Positions 45,971-56,635 of a DNA stretch of 64,000 nucleotides are shown piece after piece (the stretch's first letter is position 1; every line of letters starts with the position of its first letter). The notes beneath the pieces were generated by a model. The model did not search any database and had not been told where the DNA came from. It worked only from the letters and a program-made list of their open reading frames with translations. This DNA is from Ancylostoma caninum. Lineage: Eukaryota > Nematoda > Chromadorea > Rhabditida > Ancylostomatidae. Made by a program: the position numbers and the translations under genes. Where the stretch lies: the NCBI GenBank assembly GCA_037903475.1, contig JBAJFG010000467.1:682001-746000 (forward strand). Reading direction: 5' to 3'.

Positions 45971-46995
45971 TAAAATTTTCACCTCGCGAAGTGGCTGTTT
46001 CTGAATGTTATACGTGGCGATGAGTTCACTTTTTATGCATGGATAACAAGGAGTGGACTCATCGGCATGTAATCAAAAACTGAACAAGCATGTGGCCTCA
46101 TTCGTCATTTAGAGTAGCGAGGCTACCCATTGGAAAATCTTGTATGATTTAATTGACATCACGGACAATACTAAGCTTTAGAACAGTACTTCTGGAACGA
46201 CGTGTACAGAGAAGCAGGGAGTAGAATCCAAGAGAAAGATTGTTCTTGAACGAATGCTGGAGTTTGCCTTACTCTAGATATTTTCTGCTTAATATTGAAG
46301 TTTTTTTTATTGCAACGGTTAACATGCAACAGCTTCCTTAACTTCTATTTTGACAAATTTTCACGCTTGGTAACAATCCCAAACATGAATCCACTCACTC
46401 GTCTTGAGCCCATTTCTCTTCTTTTAACTTTTTAGTAAATGTCCGAGCACCACATTGGGTAAGATTCGTACGGAAGCGTAGTGGACGAGTTTGCCAGCTT
46501 TAGGCGAATGAATCCGCTAATTGTATCTTTGCCAATTTTTTTTTTGCCAAAATGCTGGCAACGCTGCAACAACGCTAGCGAAAATCGTGCAGTTGTGATA
46601 GTCCTCGAAGTTTGCTGGCGTACTAATTGTGCCATCCTAGGTGGATAAGTGAACGTCTTTCTGAAGTTGTAGTGAAGTGAACTCAACTGATTATCGTACA
46701 AAAAACGTACATGAGCAGATACACTCTGCGCCTTTCTATTGCTAAGCCATGGAATTCTTGCCAACACACTGTTTGGCATCGGCTGCCTTATCACTCTTTA
46801 CTTGGGAAATGGTATAGTCAAGTAAAATTTTAACAAAGGAAGAGTACAAGCAGTTAAAATAACCCGCCAAAAATATTATACACCTTTGAACAGTGATGAG
46901 CAACACTGCCCAATTCATGTAACGAATTTTACTGTGGGAGTCACAACGGAATAGCCACCCCTATAAGCGATGGCGACAATGTGGTACATTTGCAG
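45971..46995. other. Spacer 5' of the TM2D1-type gene; should hold its first exon and promoter
   Basis: The missing signal-peptide exon should lie here or further upstream. Hydrophobic frames around 46700-46820 (for example one starting MEFLPTHCLASAALSLF at 46750) have the look of a signal peptide, but none joins the next exon in phase through a good donor. A minus-strand frame of 120 codons (46794-46432) overlaps. Confidence 0.3.
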
Positions 46996-47072
46996 ATATG
47001 CTTGTGAACCTCCGGCCATCAGTGTTGATACACAACAACCACTCAATTGCAATGAGGACAACTCTGTGACAG
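46996..47072 (+). CDS. TM2D1-type gene, lumenal Cys-rich exon
   Basis: Acceptor CATTTGCAG, then A plus 25 codons plus G, donor GTGTGA. Starts YACEPPAISVDTQQPLNC, matching the TM2D pattern of a Tyr-x-Cys start, a Thr-Gln-x-Pro turn and Asn-Cys. An in-frame ATG at 46970 is possible but would remove the expected signal peptide. Confidence 0.8.
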
Positions 47073-49300
47073 GTGTGAAGATTCTGTTCTAAAACTTCCT
47101 AGTTTTTGTATACAGTGCTTGTTTCATTGCCCATTTTCTTGTGTTACAGTGACCTGCAAAGTCGCTAGCGGAATAATTTGTCGTGGATTGCTTAATGGAA
47201 CCCGGTTTTTCTACCTGGAAGTAAGTCTTTTTTCGTAGCAAGTATCAATCGAAACTTTTTTTCAACGTTCTCTTAGAGACGAATGCATCATTTGCTGCGA
47301 GTACTGCTGTTTCCTAGTCTCAAGTTTTCCTTATTTTTACCATATCCTTTTCTTTAGTTATTCGGAACGTTAAAATGCTTGAAGCGGTTCTCTTGTGCAC
47401 ACATATTATTTTCCAAATCATATAGAGGATTAGTGAATCATTTTTGTTGTCTGTGCTACAAAGACCCTTTGGTTGACCTCACTCACGCTTTCATGGTACT
47501 GAAACACCTGTATTGGCAGAATTTCCAACTGTCTTACTCGACCTATCTTCTTTTTGTTGAAGAAACTGTAATTTAAACTGTTCATCAGCAGCATCATATG
47601 CACAATTGCATTCTGGTGAATGATTTCAGTCTCACGTTTCGTTACTGTTCCTTGGTGAAAATCAGGTTTCATCCATCTATCACATTGTTAAAGTTTCAAG
47701 AGAAGGTACAGAAAATCGAGTATATTGCTATGGGAAATTGCTGGATTACATAAGTTTGAGAACTTACTTATATTGCCGTGAGAAATTGCTGGAGCACATA
47801 AGTTTGAGAACTTACTATCTCCAGCAGTGGAACCGTAACGGCTCCCACTGACAGGGTAGGATAGTTGCAATGTCCGAAAGCATTCAAATCTGACCACAGC
47901 ACTGGCATGCGGGCAAATGAAGGGGATCTCGTGGTCTCCATCCCCTGCTGGTTCCTTGCCGTTGCCGTCAACCAGCACAGTTTCGATTGCAAATAAGAAA
48001 TTCTTGCAATTTTCTTAATTTCCCTATTCGAGATGCTTCTCTTAGAAATGAAAATAACGCAGAGGTTTCATAATATATACTCATGCCCACTTCCAATTTC
48101 ACCTCTTAATATAGAAAGTAATTCAATGCGCTGAAAGGTTTCGTTGAAACAGTGGTATATCATGCATATACTACTGCCTAACCATGTTGAGCGTTTTGAG
48201 AATAACATGAATGTCTACAAAATTAGTACTCGCAAGTATCCGTGCAGATTTGTAAGAAACCTGAAAACTTTCTTCTTCCTGCTAGGGGCATATCTTGGCG
48301 AGGGTTGTGGTCCTAGTTGGCATCCACACTGAGCGATGTGATCAAGCGATGTCCCTAGTGCGTTTACTGTCTAACTAGAGCTGTATAACTGATGTATTTA
48401 TAGGCAACATTCGGCTAGGCTATTTTCTGTATCCCAAAGTTGCACACTTGTTTGCCGCTGGTATATGTCTAAGCCTTTTTTGAATTCTCGTGATGATGAG
48501 AAGGAACATTCCATTTATAGTGAACCAACTCATCGTTACAGTACCCAGATACGGCGTGTACTTGTTTGTGTGTGTTTTAGTTTCAAATATCAATCGAACC
48601 TACTTTAAAGTAGTCCACAATATTGGTGTAATGGAGGGACTTTATCTGGAGCGAGAGAGACTATTTGCTTACAAGTTAATCATCAAGGATGAGCGAATTC
48701 ATTCAGGCAGAGCAGTTTGAAAACTGATTTTTTAGCCGTCCGCGAAAACTACGTTCATTTGTTTTTTTTTCCAAAAATATGTCCGAAACCACTCTTTCCA
48801 CCCATTTTCCGAACAAACTTGAAGTTTTTGTAGTTCTGAAGTCATTGTGGTAGCGCCCTGATTTAAGGTACCAAATGCCTGTAGTTACCATGCTCATCTC
48901 CATCACTCGACCGCCCTGCTTCTTTCCATATTCTTCGGATTTCTCGGTATTGACCGGATGTACCTGGGCTACTATGCTGTAGGTGAGGGCAAGTTGAACA
49001 AATTTTATTGATGTCTCTTTCTCATTGCTAATTTCACATTTCAGGCATTGTAAAGATGTTTTCACTGGGAGGACTGTTCGTACTGTGGCTAATTGATGTT
49101 GTGCTGATTGCTCTTCAGCTTCTTCAGCCGGCAGATGGGTCACGCTACATAATGAACTACTATGGACCTCGTGTCTCCCCACTCAGGTATGCTCTTCTGT
49201 GACTATCCGCTGAACAGCTATTCTAAGTGAGTCAGGGATTCGTTTTAGGTTTGACGCAGCTACAAACTACTCCGTGTACACATGTATTGATTGTTTATAA
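46996..49300 (+). CDS. TM2 domain-containing protein, TM2D1 type (5' exon missing from the model)
   Basis: Exons read: 46996-47072, 47150-47220, 48868-48982, 49045-49186, 49249-49300. TM2D proteins are two-pass membrane proteins linked to Notch signalling in flies and to endolysosomal function. The cysteine-rich lumenal part reads YACEPPAISVDTQQPLNC, then VTCKVASGIICRG. The TM2 domain follows: a hydrophobic helix STALLLSIFFGFLGIDRM, YLGYYAVG, KMFSLGGLF, a second helix VLWLIDVVLIALQLL, then QPADGSRYIMNYYGPR. The last motif (PxDGSxYIxxYYGxR) is specific to TM2D1 and replaces other families. The start of exon 48868 uses a weak TTTAAG acceptor and is the least certain join. The DRF loop motif is DRM here. 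The stop is TAA; AATAAA at 49326-49331 is the likely polyadenylation signal. Confidence 0.88.
47150..47220 (+). CDS. TM2D1-type gene, second Cys-rich exon
   Basis: Acceptor GTGTTACAG, donor GTAAGT. Encodes VTCKVASGIICRGLLNG then TRFFYLE; the spacing of the two cysteines and the NGT site fit the family. Confidence 0.8.
47221..48867. other. Intron of the TM2D1-type gene, with a near-perfect tandem duplication
   Basis: About 47719-47815 is a unit of about 49 bases repeated twice (AAATTGCTGGATTACATAAG / AAATTGCTGGAGCACATAAG, each followed by TTTGAGAACTTACT). No further exon was recognised in this 1.65-kb intron. Confidence 0.65.
48868..48982 (+). CDS. TM2D1-type gene, first transmembrane exon
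   Basis: Encodes VPNACSYHAHLHHSTALL, LSIFFGFLGIDRMYLGYYA, then V. The donor GTGAGG is clear. The acceptor TTTAAG at 48862-48867 is chosen because it keeps phase 0 with the previous exon; the nearby CTGTAG at 48884 is a better signal but would break the frame. Confidence 0.75.
49045..49186 (+). CDS. TM2D1-type gene, second transmembrane exon
   Basis: Acceptor ACATTTCAG, donor GTATGC. Encodes IVKMFSLGGLFVLWLIDVVL then IALQLLQPADGSRYIMNYYG and PRVSPL. This exon gives the orthologue call. Confidence 0.92.
49249..49300 (+). CDS. TM2D1-type gene, last exon
   Basis: Acceptor CGTTTTAG. Completes an Arg codon, then FDAATNYSVYTCIDCL and TAA. The tail is shorter than in human TM2D1 and ends in two Cys residues. 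Confidence 0.75.
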
Positions 49301-49325
49301 GTAAATGTATCACCATGAGAGGTGA

Positions 49326-49331
49326 AATAAA
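49326..49331 (+). terminator. Polyadenylation signal of the TM2D1-type gene
   Basis: AATAAA 26 bases after the stop codon. The next gene's start is only 218 bases further on, as in a polycistronic unit. Confidence 0.7.
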
Positions 49332-49524
49332 AGAGTTACTGATGTTAGCCTCATGTTCCGGTGACCGTTATTTCGGTTTATATCTGTTCATGTAAATTTA
49401 CAATGATCTCGATCGCGGCTAGCGGCTAATTTGAAGGGTTTTGCCTGGTTGCCTTTTGATTTCTATCGAGACGTTGTTTATAGTTTGTTTTGCTTTAAGT
49501 GCAAGTATTTGCAGATAACGTACT

Positions 49525-49548
49525 TGTTGTTAGCTAGGTCAGAACGAA
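49525..49548 (+). promoter_or_regulatory. Probable trans-splice acceptor and 5' leader of tin-10
   Basis: TTGTTGTTAG ends at 49533, 15 bases before the ATG; a second AG at 49537 is possible. For a downstream gene about 200 bases behind another gene's poly(A) signal, an SL2-type splice would be expected. Confidence 0.5.
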
Positions 49549-49870
49549 ATGGCAACAGAACAACAATTGCAAATGGTGGCGGAGTTGGAAATGGAGATGA
49601 TGTCGGATATGTACCGCCGGATGACCACTGCTTGCCAAGAAAAATGCATCTCCAACACGTTCAAGGAAGGAGATCTCACAAAAGTTTGTAAGAAGTGGCC
49701 TTAATTCTTGTTGATCTATCGCATAAGTTGTTTTGTAGGGTGAGGCTGTGTGTCTTGACCGATGTGTTGCCAAATATCTAGATGTACATGAAAAACTGGG
49801 AAAACGACTAACAACTATGTCACAGAATGACGAAGCTGCCCTTCAAAAAATGAGCCAACAAGGAAGTTGA
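49549..49870 (+). CDS. tin-10: Mitochondrial import inner membrane translocase subunit Tim10
   Basis: A small chaperone of the mitochondrial intermembrane space that, with Tim9, carries hydrophobic carrier proteins to the inner membrane. Two exons, 49549-49683 and 49739-49870, intron 55 bases (GTTTGT...TTTTGTAG). The product is 88 residues, the usual length, and complete. The twin CX3C motif is CQEKC (29-33) and CLDRC (50-54), separated by 16 residues, as the family needs for two disulfides. The flanking segments [15 protein letters not shown] and [15 protein letters not shown] are typical of Tim10 rather than Tim9. AATAAA at 50099-50104 is the likely poly(A) signal. It lies 248 bases behind the TM2D1-type gene on the same strand, probably in one operon. 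Confidence 0.97.
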
Positions 49871-50098
49871 AAGGGACATTGTTCAATCAAAACGCATTCT
49901 CTGATCTCTACAGATATCATATCAGAGGATCAAGCAGTTTTAGGTTGCACGCTGCCTTAGGTTTTCGTAGAATATTGATGCTTAGGCAATTATGTTATAT
50001 GAAATTAGATCTTATTGTTATCTTCGATTGTTCCCTTTGTTATTGGTGTGAGACGTCGAGCTTTGTCGTCTCCAGGAAACACTACTCGTTTCGTTGTT

Positions 50099-50104
50099 AA
50101 TAAA
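50099..50104 (+). terminator. Polyadenylation signal of tin-10
   Basis: AATAAA followed by a T-rich stretch (GTTTTTTTCATTG), 229 bases after the stop codon. Confidence 0.65.
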
Positions 50105-50699
50105 GTTTTTTTCATTGAAGTTCAAGTTTTTCAGGATGGTAACTAGCATTTTTAGTTTGGTGGGACAAGTCGCATGCATGATAGCAAATAATGGGAACAA
50201 AAATAAATACACACAATCAAAGTCGCACCGAAATAACCACCTATACATTCATTCATTTCTGCTGCTGCTTAAGAAACCAGGCTTCTCAACTCCAACTGGT
50301 TATTTTGATTTAGCAATAAAAAAAAGTTTTTGCTGGTGTTATCAAAACTTTTAGGCGCAGTGGTTATTTAGCAGGTTTCAACTTCACTATCCAAGGATGC
50401 AGAAAGGTTGAAACTGGTAAGGAGAACGGCAAACAAAATAGGCGAATATCGAATCAAAATGAGCATATACGAGGAGAGCTAGGTAAATCTCCATACCAGT
50501 GGACATCGCACACGCCTGGAACGTCAATTTGTACTGGTAGAGCGGTGATTTGTTCTTGAATCCCTGCCGCATACATGCTGCACTCGGTCGGATTCAGCAT
50601 TAGGATACGCGAGAGTTAGCTCATAATTAATCTAATAATAATCATTAAATTATTTGCTTTATTTTTTAATTATTTATTTATTATTTAATCTCGTAATCA
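50105..50699. other. Spacer after tin-10
   Basis: A minus-strand frame (50572-50387) with a hydrophobic core (MEIYLALLVYAHFDSIFAYF) is unassigned. It has AG and GT candidates around it, but no homologue was recognised. Confidence 0.35.
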
Positions 50700-50850
50700 T
50701 AGTTAGCCCGCACGATCGACGTGTCGATTTGTTCGATCCCGTCCATGGCCAACCAAGCCTTCCACCCCCGGAGGTCGGTGAATTGGTACCAGAGGAGTCA
50801 GGGAGGATGAAGCACTGACTAGGTACATCGAATGCCCTCCCCCCTCTCCT
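50700..50850 (+). mobile_element. SINE-like unit with tRNA-type B box
   Basis: GTTCGATCCCGTCCATGGCC, CAACCAAGCCTTCCACCCCC, GGTACCAGAGGAGTCAGGGA, GCACTGACTAGGTACATCG, then a C-rich tail. Same order as the unit at 43.2 kb, on the opposite strand. Confidence 0.6.
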
Positions 50851-50865
50851 GCGAGTCACTGTATA

Positions 50866-52795
50866 GGGCGCATACGCATACTCGTATCTAAACCTACAAC
50901 CGGCTGCGAGAGGCGCGCCCCATGGAACAGCGCCAATGCGGCGCGAAATTCGAATAAGGGCAGCGGAACGCGTGGCCGAAACGTGATTTCACTTAAAAGA
51001 GGAGGGATTTCTTGATTTTGCTTGCAGATTCGCTTGCGGATAGCCAACAGAGACGTCGATTAAGTGCCAATGCTTAATCTTTTGCAATAGACCGGTGATT
51101 AAAGCAAAACCTCGAACAGAAAACGGTTTTACGGTGTGTACTGAATAAAATGGCTGTTAAACTTACTTGAAAGGTCTCCTCCGAATGTTTCTTGTTTTCC
51201 TTCTACTCCAACTACTTCCTTTTCTGTCTTCTCTTCCCTCTAACTCCCTTGTCGTTGTTTTTTTTCCTTCTTTTTTCTCTCCTAATGTGTCTTCTTGTAG
51301 TTTCTTTCTCTATTGTTTGTTTGTTTTTGTTTCCTTTTCTTCTCACCATGTTTTCTTTGTTTCTTTTGCATGCTACTGCTTCGTTTTCGTTTTTTCTTCT
51401 TGTCTATGAGTAGTTGTTCCTTGCCCTTCTTCACTTTACTTTTTCCGGAAGAGGGCACCTAGTTACCCGAGACGGTCTGCTGTATGGATCGGCTGCAACA
51501 AATATTCTCTTGCGCAGCACTATCTCTGGACTGTCACGGAACTTCAACATCATCGCTTCATATAAGAAATGGTGAAATTAAGGATTCAGGAAGGAAAATG
51601 AAGTCCAGGGTGAATTGTAATCGATAGTAGGCATAATGAAGAGATTCTTCGAAACATAAGGATGTTGAGACGTTTTCAGTTACTTTAGTTAAGCCGCTTG
51701 CATTTGATTAAATAGTGGTATGCATTCGTCGATCAGTGGGACCTTCGCAAATACACGCAGAATCCTAGAAAATCGAAAGATTTTGCAGCTTGTGAAAATT
51801 GAGGAAGTGAAACAATTCTATCACTTGGTCATGACCATCACGACACCAAAAGAAAGGCACTGCGATGCTGTTCTAATGCCTGCAATCACGGTGGAGCGCG
51901 CTCGCTTCCGACTAAGAGCCCGCCAGCCATTTCTTGCTTATGTTCTGGAGTCGAATTATACGTGAATGAAGCGAGGGAGTTTCTTGAGTAGATTAAGACT
52001 TCAGACCTCCGACGAGTCCAGTCAATTCTGACGAAGTACGAATCTCACATCTCACCTTTCTCACAAGTCAAGTAGATTTTGTTAACAAGGACTCTGCCGC
52101 ATGCAGCATTTACCCAGATCCGACATGAAGCATGATCAGGTCAAAGCGAATCTGCAAATTGAGCCGCATTTTCCTCGTCGTGCATCATACTATCTGGCAA
52201 ATTGTGATGTACAAGAGAAACAAGAAAGAAAACTACTGATAGAAAGCTAAGACAAGAAGTAGAAACAAAACCGAAGCAGCAGCATGCAAAAGAAACAAAG
52301 AAAACGTGATGGGAAGAAAAGGAAACAAAAAAAAAACAAACAATAGGGAGAGAAACTACAAGAAGACACAATAGGAGGGAAAAAAAAGAAGGAAGAACGG
52401 TGACAGGGGAGTCAGAGGGAATAGAAGACAGAAAAAAGAAGTAGTAGGAGTAGAAGGAAAACAAGAAACATTCGTAGGAGACCTTCTAAGTAAGTTTAAC
52501 AGCCATTTTATTAAGTATACCTCATAAAACCGCTTTCTGTTTGAGGTTTTGCTTTAATCCCCGGTCTATTGCAAAATATTAAGCACTGGCTTTTAATCGA
52601 CGTCTCTGTTGGCTATCCGCAAGCGAATCTGCAAGCAAAATCAAGAAATCCTTCCTCTTGTAAGTGAAATCGCGTTTTGGCCACGCGTTCCGCTGCCCTT
52701 ATTCGAATTTCGCGCCGCATTGACGCTGGTCCATGGGGCGCGCCTCTCGCAGCCGGTTGTAGATTTAGATACGAGTGCATACGCATTCAACGCCT
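50866..52795. repeat. Large inverted repeat, arms about 555 bases, unique centre about 800 bases
   Basis: The left arm (50866-51420) and right arm (52228-52795) are inverted copies. Shared landmarks are CGCATACTCGTATCTAAACC, CGTTCCGCTGCCCTTATTCG, GATTCGCTTGCGGATAGCCA, AAAATGGCTGTTAAACTTAC and a T-rich part with TTTCTTTGTTTCTTTTGCAT. They differ at scattered bases and small indels. The centre (51421-52227) has an unassigned 81-codon frame at 51720-51965. It may be a transposon with long terminal inverted repeats or an old inverted duplication. Confidence 0.8.
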
Positions 52796-53214
52796 CTACG
52801 ATTTCGGATGAAGTCGAATGCGTGAGGCATCCCACTAATCGGGATTGATTAACGCTGACGACTTTGTCCTTTATTTTCAACTTTTGTGTCGACAAAGTGG
52901 GGCAATAGCGGTAAAATTCTGCACTGAGTAGTCAGCTGCGATTAGAGCGACTCGCTTCATCAAATGGTACGTAAGTGATAACGGAAGGAGTTGCAAATTG
53001 TCTCAGAAATTTATAAGAAATTCCCGGCAAGAACTTGTAGCGCACCCTATACGCTAGTAGATGAAATAGCTGCTCGTTTTCATCCGAGCGAGTCTTCGAG
53101 CGAGTCACACCACCCAATGAGACATCTACGGAGGAAAATCCACCGATTCTTTATCAAGCTCTATTGATGTTAATCATTCAAGATATGAGGAAGACGTTCA
53201 AAATGTGTGGATGC
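52796..53214. other. Spacer, nothing recognised
   Basis: No repeat end or coding signal could be supported. Confidence 0.4.
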
Positions 53215-53485
53215 AGTGAATCACTTTCGCATCTCAGAAAAGCACCTTTCTGATCCGTTGCATCGCCCACGCGTTGCGGCAGACCAGATGGGCGCTGTGC
53301 TTATTGGATATTGCCAGTACTGTTGTTTTGTTTGTTCTTCTTAATGAAAACGGATACATGGAATAGATGAGCGGAACATCAAAACCGCTAACGCCCGAGA
53401 GTGAAAGCGCCCTGCTGGTGTGCAGCACAGCATAGGTGGTGCGGACCATATCGGTGGATTGCTGGTATACAAGAATGATTAACAG
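53215..53485. mobile_element. Family A element, diverged
   Basis: TTTCGCATCTCAGAAAAGCA, then GCATCGCCCACGCGTTGCGG on the left; TAGGTGGTGCGGACCATATC with GGTATACAAGAATGATT on the right. The core GGATATTGCCAGTACTGTTG fits the family. Confidence 0.6.
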
Positions 53486-56400
53486 GCATTATATACCTCA
53501 TGAGAGGATGTCGGTGCGTATCTCAAATACGTGCTCCGTTTCTGCTATAAAGCACCTCGAAGCAGTATGGACTCAGTGCCAGGCTAACCCAACCGCTTAG
53601 ACACTGAAGTAAGTGTGCTGCTTCTCTGGCGTCTGTCCTGGTGTGGCCCTCTCTGGGATCTATATTTTTGCATTTTTCTAACATGCTGGCCACTTCGTAG
53701 AACAACTCACTTCATTACACTGCAGCCCCAACATTTACCACCTGGTCCGGAATCTTTCAATGTTTGGAGGTGTCTTAAGTGTTGAGCATGCGATTTTTTT
53801 TGTGCTACAGAACAGTGTCAGCCGCTTCGGCACAAGTTGCTGATGTAGTTAATTAAGCCAATGTTGAAAACTTAATAAATGAATGTGAAAACACAGTGTT
53901 TACTACAAAATGAGCAAAGCATATGTAGAACTTGCTGACAATTATAGGGTACTTATTGCTGCCAGAAAATTCGGGTGCGCTCTTTATGATCAATAATCCG
54001 AAAATCGAAAAGAAAATTCCACTGAAATTTATTTGGCATCCCGGTCCCAGATCAATATCAATTTTGCACCATATCGTTTTTTTTTGTATGTTGATTCCAG
54101 AAGGTAAGAGCTACAACTTATTGTATGTGAGAGGTGAGAGATTCACCGAAAAAATCATGGCCACTGCTGCAGAACACTCTTCGATGAGGCGCCGACAGCC
54201 CGGCTATAACTTCTTCCTCAATGCTTTTTAACAAAAATGAAGAACAGAGTTGAGATCAGCGCATCCGACTCTTTAGTAAGAGATATGTACCTCTGTTAGT
54301 GATCGTGGGTACTCAGTACCCTCCCGCCCCAGTTATCTTTAGTCAAACCTTGTTCAAAAACTGCCACATTCACGTGAGTGCCAACCAATGCCCAATCGCT
54401 TGTCTTTTGCTGTGTATCTGCGCTAGGTTGTATATACAATTTCTTGATGTTTCGTTCAGGATCAGGGAGTTTGAACTGATGTATGGGTAGTGAGGTAGTA
54501 TGTAGAAGCGTCTAGTGCATTATTGGGAAGTTGTGGTTTTGAGCTTTGCATTTTGTCTGTTCTTCTTCAACACATATTTTCGAGTCCATTACATAGAAAA
54601 CTTTACCCCGATGTGGTGTATGAAGAGAAACAAACAAATCTTCGAGCTGCCCAACAACGAAGCTTCTCCTGGGAGGAAGTCTGTTCGATGCGAAGCAGTG
54701 TAGCGTTTCCCGGAAATAAGATGAAGACATTTTTGTGGTCTCTACACCAGGCTTGGATCTCTTTAAAACTTTCGTTTCTGAAAATTTTGTCAGCTACATA
54801 ATAATTACTACGTACGCTGGTCATTTTGGCTAGCGGGTCTCGTCTGGATTCCTAGGAAACTCCCTGCAAACTACGCATTCCGTCGGTCTCCTGCTAAATC
54901 CGTGTTGGCTTTCGTGTAAATCATGCATTTTCAGGACCATCGGCAGATCTCATTTGAACTGCGGATGAATTTCAGTGAATTCGACCGACAGCCGGATTTC
55001 CCTTGATTCCGCGTAAATTCCGGGTAAATTCGGAGAGACCTACGTAAATCATGCGGGAATCGTTTCAACCTCTTGGTTTGCGCCATCCTATTTCTTTGTA
55101 GGGTCTTGGATATTGTTTGCCAATAGGTTTTTAGCGTGCTATTAGTTTTAATATTATTAGTGTTCGGCATGTTATTTGAAAAGTTTGCATTATACATACA
55201 TAGGTATTATATGTCGACCCTGTTCGGTGCTCATTGTTTTCGTGAGAATATTTTGACGGCTTCATCTATTTTGATGTCCGCGTTTCGGTGATTTCCGCTC
55301 AAATTCTGGGAGTAAGGAACGTGGCAGAACATTGTGCTGAGCTGAATTCAGTCGAAGCTTAGGCGTAAATCAGCGAATTTGCTTAATCTCTACGTATTCA
55401 GAAATCACGGCAATATGACTTCCGAATTAGGAGTATAATTCAGGCGCAATCAGCCGGTGTAAAATAACCATGTATGTACATAGTTGTGCTCATTTCCCTT
55501 TGCGTAATTTTTTTTCCAAATAACCATGACGGCGCATTACGAACCGAAAAGTGTCCAGAAAAAGATACAGCACGAGATCTGGTGGTTGTAAAATTAGGCT
55601 TTTTTTTACCCCATCACGCGAGCGCAAATGGATAATGGATCGTTCTCCCCCTACATACCGTAGAATGTGATAGCAACCTGTTCCCAACTATTCTGCTGCT
55701 TCTTAGTTTTCCTTCCATGTGATATACATATGTGCATGCATGCAAGTAGATGGAGTATAGAATAAAGTGAAATGTTCACCTCGTTGATTATTCCGAATAC
55801 AGTAGACACTGCTGCTCCGGAATTGTCACAGTATTCTACGTGGATTTACGATGCCTGCTCACACAATCCACTTGACATTGTACCTTGCTTCTAATTTTTT
55901 TTGCTTAATAGTGATGGTCCTTCAGTACTAGGGACGGGTCCCGAAGTACAACGTGGAGCTGACATTCCCATGAATTGGTTATAACGGCTCCAAAACGCCG
56001 GATTTATTTGCTTTAAAATGATGTTTATAGTGGGAGACGAGCAATTCGTGGCTTCCATAGGTCGTTTTCCCTTCTATTATTGGGATTTCCGGATTCATAT
56101 GAATGTGTTTTCCATTCAACGTTAGGTCTTGAAAGAATATGTGTTCAAACGTTTGATAAGCAGCAACTATGTATATGCCCAGCTAGTTGATAGTTTAGAT
56201 TCTTTTCACCAGAGGAAAGTAGTGAGACGTTGCTTGAGATTACATTCGAATAAATTGTGGAGCGTTTTTGCTGTGAAGGAGCCTCCTAAAAACCCAGCGG
56301 CAGAGGCACAGCGCCCTTTTTTCCAAGGCACTGGTGTCATTGATTTTCACAGCGCAGCCGAACCGAAGAAAAAGGATTCACTGACGATCTACTGCTGCAG
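53486..56400. other. Spacer with unassigned open frames
   Basis: Overlapping frames at 53932-54231 (plus), 54523-54801 (plus) and 54824-54512 (minus) have no recognised domain. About 54830-55440 is rich in GTAAATC- and GTAAATTC-type words, low-complexity intergenic sequence. A plus-strand frame of 132 codons (56129-56527) is open but unassigned. Confidence 0.3.
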
Positions 56401-56635
56401 CGGCAGAGGACTCGGAGTCGGACATGGATCTTTCAGTAGCTTCAGATTTATTGAATGCACGTGCAAGGCACATGATGAAGAAAAAGAAAAAAAAAGACAC
56501 AGTCACGACATTAGCAAGAATGACTAGTGTAAGTAGGAGAACACAGTGGCGACGATCATCCATAGCTAACAGTGTCGAGTTATGGATTTGTTTTCTAAGG
56601 AAAACCTGGAAACCCATTTTTCTCTGGTTATGTAG
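56401..56635 (+). CDS. Candidate last two exons of an unknown gene
   Basis: Exon 56401-56528 follows CTGCTGCAG and ends at a GTAAGT donor; exon 56573-56635 follows GCTAACAG and ends in TAG. The 44-base intron and the in-phase join are typical of nematodes. The residues run EDSESDMDLSVASDLLN, ARARHMMKKKKKKDTVTTLA, then MDLFSKENLETHFSLVM. No family recognised. A minus-strand frame (56701-56378) with a hydrophobic stretch competes over the same bases, so this is tentative. Confidence 0.28.

Noticed and set aside
46741..46800. First exon of the TM2D1-type gene starting MEFLPTHCLASAAL
   Set aside because: It looks like a signal peptide, but the available donor (ATG|GTATAG) leaves phase 0, while the next exon needs two carried bases.
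51167..51413. Hydrophobic, phenylalanine-rich membrane protein
   Set aside because: The sequence is a pyrimidine-rich tract; both frames give hydrophobic residues, as expected from T-rich DNA.
50856..52848. A protein starting MAIRKRICKQNQEI preserved in both arms of the large inverted repeat
   Set aside because: Both frames start at TTG rather than ATG. Reading the two arms side by side, the base differences nearly all change the amino acid, so the frame is not under selection; the similarity simply reflects the duplicated DNA.
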